From Candidatus Hermodarchaeota archaeon (GTDB lineage: Archaea > Asgardarchaeota > Hermodarchaeia > Hermodarchaeales > Hermodarchaeaceae), in contig JAEOSV010000130.1 of NCBI GenBank assembly GCA_016840185.1, positions 1-6,399 of the forward strand: a DNA stretch of 6,399 nt, given 5' to 3'. Shown one piece after another: positions 1-5,517 of the stretch. The notes under the pieces are model-generated. The model saw only the letters and a list, made by a program, of their open reading frames with translations, was not told the DNA's origin and ran no database searches. Positions within the stretch are counted from its first letter, which is position 1; every line of letters begins with the position of its first letter. A program made the translations under genes and the position numbers.

Positions 1-177
1 CCTGAGGAACAGCTTCAAGCTACCTTTTCACAGGCAATAATGAGACAACTTTTCGAAGGAGATCCAATAGCTGTAGCGTTAATGCATACCCGTCGAAAAT
101 TAGCTGCCCGGGGACCATCACCACATAGCTGGTTAGGCTATAGTCTGTGTGGGAATCCCTTCCCAAGCATCATTTGA
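1..177 (+). CDS. C-terminal fragment of a probable CHAT-domain (caspase-like) protein
   Basis: An open frame enters from the left edge in frame 1 and ends at TGA 175-177, leaving 58 residues. The tail has a helix with FEGDPIAVALMHTRRKLAAR, then SWLGYSLCGNP and a short end. CHAT-family caspase-like peptidases commonly end in this way: a helix of the form 'A...aR..l', then 'W.aY.LyG(D/N)P', the closing strand of the fold. The catalytic His and Cys would lie upstream and are not in the window, so neither activity nor full architecture (often TPR-CHAT or receptor-CHAT) can be judged. Family knowledge suggests a regulated protease in signalling or defence. It ends 14 bases before the stop of the converging CPBP gene, so the two are not co-transcribed. 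The base composition is not visibly different from its neighbours. The coding call is firm; the CHAT call rests on a short, moderately conserved tail. Confidence 0.6.
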   Translation, partial: PEEQLQATFSQAIMRQLFEGDPIAVALMHTRRKLAARGPSPHSWLGYSLCGNPFPSII

Positions 178-191
178 AAATGCCTATTACC

Positions 192-1019
192 TCAGATGAA
201 AAATGTATCTATCAAGATGATTAAGCAATCATACGTAGCATGTGCAGCAATAGGACCAGCAAGTCGACGGCCCCGCCATTGGAAGAGTAACCCCAAAACT
301 ATTCCCCCAATGGTATGTAAAACTCCGATCAATGGATTTAGATGTGCAAGCCCAAAAATTATCGAAGCAACCAATAAACCTCCTATTCGACCATAGTGAG
401 CATCTAAGGAATTTTGTACAAACCCACGAAACAGAAATTCTTCAGCTGGAGCAATTACCAATATTATCGAAAGACAAAGCATGCCGACCCAAAATAGTTC
501 AGTAGGAGTTGGAGGCACCGGTGGTGGACCAGCCCCCGGACCTAGAAGCTCATAGAGGTCAAGAAGGAGAATTAGAGGGACCATGGCAACTCCGACGGCA
601 ATCCCCAATAGTAAGTCCTTTGACATTGTAAGAAATCCGCCTGACGTGACTCCGAGTTTATCCCGTTTTACTTTGAGGCTTTTCACGAACGCCCAAGGTA
701 TTATTACAAAAACAACTTCGCTGAGGGTCAGTATAAAGATAAAGGCGGGGTCAAGCATTACGATTTCAATTTCTAGCAGAGGAATGCCCCAGAAGACGAG
801 GTAGTAGAAGAGGATGGCTATGGTGATGAGTAGGGAGACGCCATAGGTAAGAATGGTGATTAGATAGGTAGATTTTGGCGTCCATGGCCACAGAGGAGTT
901 TGGGTTTCACTGATTGACCAAGTGAGTTCTGCGCCGCAGGTTTCACAGAATGTGGTTGGGGAAGTTACTGGAGAAGCGCAATAGGGACAGTATCGGGTGG
1001 GATAGCGCTTATCACTCAT
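192..1019 (-). CDS. CPBP-family intramembrane metalloprotease with N-terminal zinc ribbon
   Basis: This 275-residue protein begins with a small zinc ribbon (C11-x2-C14 and C25-x2-C28), then a linker, then about seven hydrophobic segments (roughly 49-76, 90-113, 133-156, 174-191, 210-228, 230-247 and 255-272). The C-terminal half has the three CPBP (Rce1/CAAX-protease, Abi) motifs: EExxxR at E193/E194/R198, FxxxH at F222/H226, and HxxxD at H260/D264, in the place of the usual HxxxN/B. All presumed catalytic and metal-binding residues are therefore present. Family members cleave substrates within or near the membrane, including prenylated CAAX proteins in eukaryotes, and some act in bacteriocin self-immunity; the substrate here is unknown. 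A proline/glycine-rich loop lies at 160-173. The ATG start is preceded 7 bases upstream by AGGAGG. The start overlaps the end of the upstream zinc-ribbon gene by 8 bases, implying translational coupling and a joint role. The cytosolic ribbon could bind a partner or nucleic acid; this is inference. Confidence 0.9.
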   Translation of the reverse strand: MSDKRYPTRYCPYCASPVTSPTTFCETCGAELTWSISETQTPLWPWTPKSTYLITILTYGVSLLITIAILFYYLVFWGIPLLEIEIVMLDPAFIFILTLSEVVFVIIPWAFVKSLKVKRDKLGVTSGGFLTMSKDLLLGIAVGVAMVPLILLLDLYELLGPGAGPPPVPPTPTELFWVGMLCLSIILVIAPAEEFLFRGFVQNSLDAHYGRIGGLLVASIIFGLAHLNPLIGVLHTIGGIVLGLLFQWRGRRLAGPIAAHATYDCLIILIDTFFI

Positions 1020-1704
1020 TGTCCTTCCTCCTGCTTTGGTCTGAATGCATAAACTGGTGGCAGTTCGGGCAAGTAAATTCGATTTCTGCTAGTGTCATTT
1101 CAGGTTCGGTAGATGCTACAACACTATGTAAGCGATCTTTTCGGCAGGATCCAAATCGGTGCATTGAAACCTGACAATGAGGACAGTCGATATACCCGGA
1201 CCATCCAATCGATTTTCCACAGGTTATGCAAATCCGTTTTGTTGATGAGATGGCGAGAGCGGCAGCGATGGTACAGACTCCAGGTGGAAGCGAAATAACT
1301 CCCAAAACCAGGAGACCGAGACGAATCATGGATTCGCCTTTTTGACGATGTAGAAAATAGGCAAAAAGACCCAAGCCAACCATTGTCATGAGTTGAATTG
1401 CAGCAATCAGTTGTGGTGTCCAAAGGTAAACAGGAGCTGCAAAGAAGAGAAAGATAACTGCAAATATCGCAGAAATCACCATCTGAGTTCCAACTAACCA
1501 ATAAACGAGATTTGGAACATATGCAGGTTCAGTGTAAGGAACTGGGAGTGTTTCTGGTGAAATTACCAAGTTGAGGTTGAACTCACATGATGGGCAATAA
1601 TCGGGTAGTTCTCGTGGAGACTCTTTTAGACGTTCTCCACAGAGAGGACATGCTTTGAGAACTCGTTTCGGTTGGTCCTTTGCGGACGCAGCTGGGTCCC
1701 CCAT
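1012..1704 (-). CDS. Membrane protein with multiple Cys-pair zinc knuckles, function unknown
   Basis: From the ATG at 1704 the product is 230 residues. Numbered from this start, the order is as follows: a zinc ribbon with CPLC at 19-22 and CPSC at 37-40; three predicted membrane helices at about 65-91, 97-118 and 127-151; a second ribbon with CITC at 159-162 and CPHC at 174-177; and a final CPNC at 212-215 near the C-terminus. CPxCxxxMH occurs twice (174-182 and 212-220), suggesting an internal repeat of the metal site. The N-terminal ribbon starts only 18 residues after the chosen Met. The frame stays open to TTG 1821 and includes an ATG at 1815, but those starts would leave at most 20 bases to the divergent dut gene and overlie its ribosome-binding site. 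No good Shine-Dalgarno precedes 1704, so the start is uncertain. The stop overlaps the CPBP protease start by 8 bases. I do not recognise the family; a scaffold or regulator for the protease is a reasonable guess only. Confidence 0.75.
   Translation of the reverse strand: MGDPAASAKDQPKRVLKACPLCGERLKESPRELPDYCPSCEFNLNLVISPETLPVPYTEPAYVPNLVYWLVGTQMVISAIFAVIFLFFAAPVYLWTPQLIAAIQLMTMVGLGLFAYFLHRQKGESMIRLGLLVLGVISLPPGVCTIAAALAISSTKRICITCGKSIGWSGYIDCPHCQVSMHRFGSCRKDRLHSVVASTEPEMTLAEIEFTCPNCHQFMHSDQSRRKDNE
1027..1032 (-). promoter_or_regulatory. Strong Shine-Dalgarno site for the CPBP protease gene
   Basis: The minus strand reads AGGAGG seven bases before the ATG at 1019. It lies inside the last codons of the upstream zinc-ribbon gene. 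It is the best ribosome-binding site in the window and fixes the protease start. Independent re-initiation is therefore possible even though the genes overlap. Confidence 0.8.
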
Positions 1705-1835
1705 ATCCTGACATCTTAGAATGTCCTCAGGAAAAGGCTTTCCGTTCCTAACTAAGCCAATTAGCTGAGTAGTGTTCAAAACCCGACATCTTAAAGGGTT
1801 CAGTAGTTCAAGCATGTGCAAGGTGAATACGAGAC
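1705..1835. promoter_or_regulatory. Divergent promoter region with a repeated GACATCTTARA motif
   Basis: These 131 bases separate the preferred zinc-ribbon start from the divergent dut start and must hold promoters for both directions unless the zinc-ribbon gene begins further upstream. GACATCTTAGA (1710-1720) and GACATCTTAAA (1785-1795) are direct repeats matching at 10 of 11 positions, 75 bases apart. The first copy also forms an inverted repeat, GACAT 1710-1714 with ATGTC 1721-1725, right in front of the 1704 ATG. The second copy is flanked by AACCC 1780-1784 and GGGTT 1796-1800. The AT-rich core of the second copy (TTTAAG on the minus strand) could be a TATA-like element. On the plus strand, CTTAAA at 1790-1795 would put a start site near 1820, just before the dut ribosome-binding site. 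No classic BRE-TATA is clear, so the promoter assignment is inference. Confidence 0.4.
1821..1826 (+). promoter_or_regulatory. Shine-Dalgarno site for dut
   Basis: AGGTGA lies nine bases before the ATG at 1836 and matches the anti-Shine-Dalgarno complement (AGGAGGTGATCC). It fixes the dut start. It also argues against the TTG at 1821 on the opposite strand being a real start for the zinc-ribbon gene. Confidence 0.7.
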
Positions 1836-2336
1836 ATGGTGGTTGTTGATCATGAAACCCTCTTAGCTCTCATTTCCCAGCAAAACCTTGTCACCAACAT
1901 GATTGATCAAACAGTTCAAGTGTCACCCAATGGCGTAGAATTAACCCTTCACAAGATTTTCACCTTCAAGGAACCGGGAACCGTTGATTTTTCCAATCAA
2001 GCGCGACATATACCTGAATATGAGGAACTGTCTCAGAAAAAAGACCAATATGCCCTAAAACCAGGAACCTATCTGGTCACGTATAATGAAACCGTCAAAA
2101 TTCCTAAGAATATGATAGCAATTGGACGCCCACGGTCGTCTTTACTCCGATCAGGCGTAACCATCGAATCAGCTGTGTGGGATGCAGGCTATGAAGGACG
2201 ATCCCGAGGATTGCTGACTGTATATAATCCACATGGTTTCACCGTAAAGCAAAATGCCCGATTGCTCCATTTAGTCTTCTTTATGTTACTGCAAGAAACA
2301 CAGTCCTATGAGGGTGACTATCAGGGAGAGAGCTAA
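1836..2336 (+). CDS. dut: Archaeal deoxyuridine 5'-triphosphate nucleotidohydrolase (dUTPase)
   Basis: The protein hydrolyses dUTP to dUMP and pyrophosphate, keeping uracil out of DNA and supplying dUMP for thymidylate synthesis; it is soluble and trimeric in the family. Its 166 residues match the usual length of archaeal dUTPases in the Dcd/dUTPase superfamily. The motifs run in order: QVSPNGVELTL (29-38 region), GRPRSSLLRSG (97-107, phosphate-binding loop), ESAVWDAGYEG (111-121, nucleoside pocket and catalytic Asp region), NPHG (131-134), ARLLHLVFF (141-149), and the C-terminal YEGDYQGE (158-165). Aligned by the YN pair, the glutamate needed by dCTP deaminase (VLE in E. coli Dcd) is Thr here (LLTVYN), so dUTPase is preferred over deaminase or the bifunctional enzyme. 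The ATG start has AGGTGA nine bases upstream. It is followed three bases later by a THEP1-like NTPase gene, so the two very likely form an operon for nucleotide housekeeping. Confidence 0.88.
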   Translation: MVVVDHETLLALISQQNLVTNMIDQTVQVSPNGVELTLHKIFTFKEPGTVDFSNQARHIPEYEELSQKKDQYALKPGTYLVTYNETVKIPKNMIAIGRPRSSLLRSGVTIESAVWDAGYEGRSRGLLTVYNPHGFTVKQNARLLHLVFFMLLQETQSYEGDYQGES

Positions 2337-2339
2337 CGG

Positions 2340-2879
2340 TTGCTAAGAAAAGTGAATGTGCTAGTAACTGGTCTTCCTGGTTGTGGGAAAAGTACACTTG
2401 TTAACCGGTTTGTTGCGGCAGCACACAAAAGAGGAATCAAAGTTGGTGGAATTAGTACTCCGGAATTCCGTTTACCTTCTGGAAAACGTGGTGGATTTCT
2501 CATTCAGGATGTTGTCACTGGAAAAGAGAAAGTCATGGCGTCTGTTGAACTATCTAGCCCTGTGAGTGTGGGTCGGTATGGAGTAGACTTGGAAGCCATT
2601 TTGGATGTGGGAGTAACAGCAATAAATTCGGCAATTGTTGAAGCCGATTTAGTAGTTATTGATGAAATCGGGAAAATGGAACTGGCGGTTCCCGAATTCT
2701 CCACCAGTGTTTTGAACGCATTGGATTCATCGAAGCCGGTCCTTGGAACAATTGGAATGCGGCTTAAAACTCCCTTTACAATTGATCTTAAGAATCGGTC
2801 AGATGTTTCCTTACTTATTTTAACGGTAGAAAATCGGAGTCAAATCTACAAGGAAATCGAAACCCTTGTGGTCCTATAA
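2340..2879 (+). CDS. THEP1-family nucleoside-triphosphatase (P-loop NTPase)
   Basis: This 179-residue P-loop protein belongs to the THEP1/NTPCR family, which hydrolyses NTPs to NDP and phosphate with broad base specificity in vitro; its cellular role is unclear. The sequence has the first strand VNVLVTG, the Walker A GLPGCGKST (11-19), the family segment GGISTPEFR (36-44), GKRGGFLIQDV (48-58), and the Walker B LVVIDEIGKMEL (104-115) with the family-typical DEIGKMEL. The late-family segment PVLGTIG (133-139) is also present. Length matches the family (about 170-190). The start is TTG at 2340, three bases after the dut stop, with GGGAG at 2324-2328 eleven bases upstream. GTG at 2352 is a possible alternative but would trim the first strand. 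The immediate linkage to dut suggests a shared transcript and perhaps a shared role in clearing unwanted nucleotides; that is inference. Confidence 0.9.
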   Translation: MLRKVNVLVTGLPGCGKSTLVNRFVAAAHKRGIKVGGISTPEFRLPSGKRGGFLIQDVVTGKEKVMASVELSSPVSVGRYGVDLEAILDVGVTAINSAIVEADLVVIDEIGKMELAVPEFSTSVLNALDSSKPVLGTIGMRLKTPFTIDLKNRSDVSLLILTVENRSQIYKEIETLVVL

Positions 2880-2894
2880 AGAGAAGAGAGGACC
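2870..2894. terminator. Inverted repeat at the convergent junction, possible bidirectional terminator
   Basis: GGTCCT (2870-2875) and AGGACC (2889-2894) form a perfect 6-bp stem around a 13-base purine-rich loop. It spans the stop of the THEP1 gene and the gap to the converging membrane-protein gene. On the minus strand the loop reads as a pyrimidine tract (CTCTTCTCTTTAT) right after that gene's stop, which suits archaeal termination on U-rich RNA. The stem is short, so this is a candidate only. Confidence 0.35.
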
Positions 2895-2911
2895 AAAGCT
2901 AGCGCGCTTTT
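2895..2911 (+). terminator. Small hairpin followed by TTTT, possible terminator for dut-THEP1
   Basis: AAAGC (2895-2899) pairs with GCTTT (2906-2910) around a six-base loop and runs into TTTT (2908-2911). It lies just after the THEP1 stop on the plus strand. It also covers the last codons of the opposite gene, so part of the symmetry may be chance from coding sequence. Confidence 0.3.
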
Positions 2912-3729
2912 GTCGGGTGATAGACAATGTAGAATGATGTCAAGAGTAGAGCAACACTGATTCCTATAGCAACGAGGCCATTGATGAGTAAATCAAGCAT
3001 CAATGGGTTAATGAAGAAGACTTGGATGTAGATGGCAGTATTAGGGAGAACCATAAGCATGAGAAGGAAACTCATAAACAATGGGAAGCGGCGCATTCGG
3101 AAATGCGGTTTGCGTTTCTGCGTTTCGACGTAGATTATGAGAAGACTACCCGAGAGAATTAACCCTAATGCGGAGAGGAGGAGAGGCATGAGGGTGAAAA
3201 GATCCACATTGCGAAGGAATGGTACAAGCACCCAAGACATTTGATAAGCACCGAAAGCGAGTCCAAAGAGTGCCGTAAATTTCAGAAGAATTGGACCGAT
3301 GGTATCTGAGTTCACGCCATGCTCGCTTTTTACTACTTCCCGTTGCACAAGCAGTGATTCAATGAGAATGATAATGCCAATCACCAGAAAGAAGAACGCT
3401 CTCAGCCATACTCCGGTTAGTTGGTTTGTTAGAGTGAAATAAGGGAACCACGTGAAGTAGATTCCAAAAATGAGTGAGAGAACTCCGATTCCGAACAGGA
3501 AAGCCCACCCAACATAGTGTTGCCCAGGTTTGAACACGTCATCGAAAATGAGAATACCTGTGGCAATTACAATAGCCGCAAATATTGCATAGACCATGTA
3601 TTCAGGTGGAATGAGCCAATTGGTGAAGTATCGATAGAGCCGATACCCCGCAAAGGCATAAATGATGAGAGCCGTGAGTTGGAGCAGCCGTGATATGAGA
3701 TTGGTATGCTTTGCCAATGTGTGCACCAC
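2899..3729 (-). CDS. Eight-helix integral membrane protein, function unknown
   Basis: The product is 276 residues and almost wholly hydrophobic. Predicted membrane segments lie at about 14-33, 43-63, 71-95, 104-128, 147-171, 178-203, 214-235 and 243-270. Basic loops such as QKRKPHFRMRRF (204-215) suggest cytosolic positions. There is no signal peptide, zinc motif, transporter signature or conserved charged cluster that I recognise, so no function is offered. The start is doubtful. GTG 3729 and GTG 3726 lack a Shine-Dalgarno, whereas TTG 3717 has GGTG six bases upstream and would remove only four residues. The gene lies on the same strand as pheST, 110 bases behind pheT, with a possible terminator and a TATA-like element in between, so it is probably transcribed on its own. 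Its 3' end converges on the THEP1 gene with 19 bases between stops. Confidence 0.8.
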   Translation of the reverse strand: MVHTLAKHTNLISRLLQLTALIIYAFAGYRLYRYFTNWLIPPEYMVYAIFAAIVIATGILIFDDVFKPGQHYVGWAFLFGIGVLSLIFGIYFTWFPYFTLTNQLTGVWLRAFFFLVIGIIILIESLLVQREVVKSEHGVNSDTIGPILLKFTALFGLAFGAYQMSWVLVPFLRNVDLFTLMPLLLSALGLILSGSLLIIYVETQKRKPHFRMRRFPLFMSFLLMLMVLPNTAIYIQVFFINPLMLDLLINGLVAIGISVALLLTSFYIVYHPTKAR

Positions 3730-3811
3730 GCGGTGTGAAGATTTGTGAAGGAGCCCATTAGGTTAGGCGCAGAGGTTGAGACCGAACCCTTCAATTACTT
3801 TAGGTATCTCA

Positions 3812-3820
3812 TATTATAAT
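3812..3820 (-). promoter_or_regulatory. TATA-like element upstream of the eight-helix membrane protein
   Basis: The minus strand reads ATTATAATA here, within the 110-base gap between pheT and the membrane-protein gene. A start site about 26 bases downstream would fall near 3790 and give a leader of about 60 bases. This is the most AT-rich stretch of the gap. No convincing BRE is visible, and the leader has no strong ribosome-binding site. Confidence 0.35.
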
Positions 3821-3823
3821 CTT

Positions 3824-3841
3824 AGTGGAGTCATCACCACT
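3824..3841 (-). terminator. Short hairpin at the pheT stop, possible pheST terminator
   Basis: AGTGG and CCACT form a 5-bp stem with an eight-base loop, beginning within the pheT stop codon on the minus strand. The sequence after it is AT-rich (AAGATTATAATATG) but not a clean T tract. It would separate pheST from the downstream TATA-like element. The stem is weak and may be chance. Confidence 0.25.
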
Positions 3842-5504
3842 ATCCAGTTTTTGGAAGCCAATCCGCAAGAATTTCAAATTCAAAGGACACACAAGGCGCT
3901 TCAATCCCGAAATTTTGTAAAACGGCGGGATGTATTTCACCCAGTGTTCCCAGACGATGCCCCTCAATGTAGAGGTGTGCCACGCGCCCCTTAATGAATG
4001 AGGGCGTCGATGCTTTTGTGACCTTGCCTTTGAGTCCAAGATTGTCTAAGAGAGTGAACAGTTCGGCTTTCATTGCGGTGATATCCACTCGGGAATTGAC
4101 CATCGCGGCGGCTAGATGAGATGTTGTATTGGTGCAGGTTTCAGCGTTGGAATCGACCGTGACAATGGATCCTAATTCGAAAATCCGGTGGGGTAGTTCA
4201 TGAGCAGTGTTTTCTCCAAGGAAGGATAGTAATCCAGGTAATAATTGATTCCGCGCAACATGATATTCCAAAGATTTGGGATTGGCAATTTCAACAACGA
4301 TTTTTTTAGGGCGATTCATTTTTTCAAATAGAATGCGCGTGTTAGTTAAGACGTAATTCGCAATTTCCTGGTATCCAAGCCCGATCATTAAATCACGGAT
4401 GGTTCGTAGCATCGTTGTCATGGGGAGTTCTTGTCCGATTGTCATTGTTTCGGGAAGTTCGGGCTCAATTCGATTGTACCCATATCCAATGGCTACATCT
4501 TCTATTATATCGACATCATGAAGGATATCAACGCGATAGGCTGGGATACCTACTTGAACAATATCTGCCACAGACTTAGCGTCCATGCGCATACGCTTTA
4601 GAGCTCGGATAACCGCAGGACCACCGAAGTTGTATCCGATTGTGGTGTTAATGCTGTTTAAGGAAACTTCGCGTTGTGTCAATGCGAGATTGGGTAAACG
4701 TTCACTACTATCTGGGTAAATCACCTTGACCTCTTCAAGGACCCCGCCTCGTTCAGCTAGAGCCGTGATGATGATGTTTAGTGATTGAAGAGTGGTTTGT
4801 TTATGTGTGCCAGTAACTTCAACAAAGACATCTTTGGTAGTAACTAGCAGGCGACCGAGGTCATTGCTATTAATTACTGGAGGTAAACTGAGAACCTTTT
4901 TCTCTGCATCAAAGAGAAGAGGATATTTCGGAAACGATTTGATGATATCACCGAATTCCTGCCCCTTAGGATGGTCTCGTAGTATCTGTTTAGCTGTGAG
5001 TTCTTTATGAAATTCCAGTGGGACAAACTTGATTGCATCAGGGGAAACCGTTTGATAATGAATGGGAGGAGCAATTAGATCCAGTACATAAAGTCCAATA
5101 CTAGTCCGTTTACGATTACGTCCAAAGGTGCCTGTGAGACGTTCTTGGAGTTGCATGAACTCCGTGATAAGATCATCATCTAAGTTCAGCCCACGAACAA
5201 TTCCACATGCAAGATAAGGACGAACTTTTGCTACGGACTGATCGACAATCGCCGTCCATTTGGAAGGCTTTACAGGAAATTTCGGTGCACCCGTTTCAAT
5301 TTCGAGAAACCCCTTTAGTGCACGTGCAATGCCTTCGGTGGACAGCATATCGACTCGATCGGGATTCACCTCGATGGTAGCAATACCATCAGCTAATCGG
5401 GCGATTTCACATTTGATTAGAAACAGATGTTCTTCCAGTTCTTTCATTGATAAGTCTCGACCGATTAACTCGAGAAGATCTGCTACGCGTACATCTACGT
5501 TCAT
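3840..5504 (-). CDS. pheT: Phenylalanine--tRNA ligase beta subunit, archaeal type
   Basis: The beta chain of the (alpha-beta)2 PheRS supports charging of tRNA-Phe and carries the editing site in the B3/B4 domain. From the ATG at 5504 it has 554 residues, the usual archaeal length. It lacks the bacterial N-terminal EMAP-like tRNA-binding domain and the C-terminal ferredoxin-fold anticodon-binding domain. Order, numbered from this start: a short N-terminal module (MNVDVRVADLLELIG), then VNPDRVDMLSTEGIARAL (about 46-63), the B3/B4 editing region (about 90-260), the B5 domain ending YRVDILHDVDIIEDVAIGYG (323-342) with its acidic metal-binding residues, and a catalytically inactive synthetase-like core with ANPKSLEYHVARNQLLPGLL (407-426), FELGS and LGEIHP (521-526). 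The frame also offers GTG at 5516, one base after the pheS stop. The ATG at 5504 has GGTGA five bases upstream, fits the family N-terminus better, and is preferred. It is co-transcribed with pheS. Confidence 0.95.
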   Translation of the reverse strand: MNVDVRVADLLELIGRDLSMKELEEHLFLIKCEIARLADGIATIEVNPDRVDMLSTEGIARALKGFLEIETGAPKFPVKPSKWTAIVDQSVAKVRPYLACGIVRGLNLDDDLITEFMQLQERLTGTFGRNRKRTSIGLYVLDLIAPPIHYQTVSPDAIKFVPLEFHKELTAKQILRDHPKGQEFGDIIKSFPKYPLLFDAEKKVLSLPPVINSNDLGRLLVTTKDVFVEVTGTHKQTTLQSLNIIITALAERGGVLEEVKVIYPDSSERLPNLALTQREVSLNSINTTIGYNFGGPAVIRALKRMRMDAKSVADIVQVGIPAYRVDILHDVDIIEDVAIGYGYNRIEPELPETMTIGQELPMTTMLRTIRDLMIGLGYQEIANYVLTNTRILFEKMNRPKKIVVEIANPKSLEYHVARNQLLPGLLSFLGENTAHELPHRIFELGSIVTVDSNAETCTNTTSHLAAAMVNSRVDITAMKAELFTLLDNLGLKGKVTKASTPSFIKGRVAHLYIEGHRLGTLGEIHPAVLQNFGIEAPCVSFEFEILADWLPKTG

Positions 5505-5509
5505 TTGAT

Positions 5510-5514
5510 TCACC
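5510..5514 (-). promoter_or_regulatory. Ribosome-binding site that decides the pheT start
   Basis: GGTGA on the minus strand lies five bases before the ATG at 5504 and overlaps the alternative GTG codons at 5516 and 5513. A ribosome bound here would start at 5504, not at the GTGs. It sits just after the pheS stop, as expected for a coupled second gene. Confidence 0.6.
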
Positions 5515-5517
5515 ACA

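Noticed and set aside
196..804. Plus-strand open frames antisense to the CPBP protease gene
   Set aside because: They have low-complexity, basic and proline-rich translations, no ribosome-binding site, and complete overlap with a clearly real gene.
1124..1501. 125-codon open frame on the minus strand, rich in Ser, Cys and Leu
   Set aside because: It lies in another frame entirely inside the zinc-ribbon membrane protein gene, has no domain, and its composition is typical of a frame-shifted reading.
1705..1821. N-terminal extension of the zinc-ribbon membrane protein to TTG 1821 or ATG 1815
   Set aside because: The extension would overlie the dut ribosome-binding site or leave at most 20 bases between divergent starts, adds no recognisable domain, and has no Shine-Dalgarno. 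It cannot be fully excluded because the frame is open.
1836..2336. dCTP deaminase or bifunctional DCD-DUT instead of dUTPase
   Set aside because: The residue at the deaminase catalytic Glu position is Thr, and the overall motifs match archaeal dUTPases of this length.
3758..3767. TTAGGTTAGG, resembling a telomere-like or short tandem repeat
   Set aside because: Only two five-base units are present, which is expected by chance in a gap of this size.
3761..3790. GGTT...GAACC pairing in the gap behind pheT, reminiscent of a tRNA T-arm
   Set aside because: No acceptor stem, D-arm or anticodon arm can be built around it, and the stems are only four bases.
3776..4039. Small open frames on both strands across the pheT 3' end and the gap behind it
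   Set aside because: They overlap conserved pheT coding sequence in other frames, and neither shows a family motif or a ribosome-binding site.
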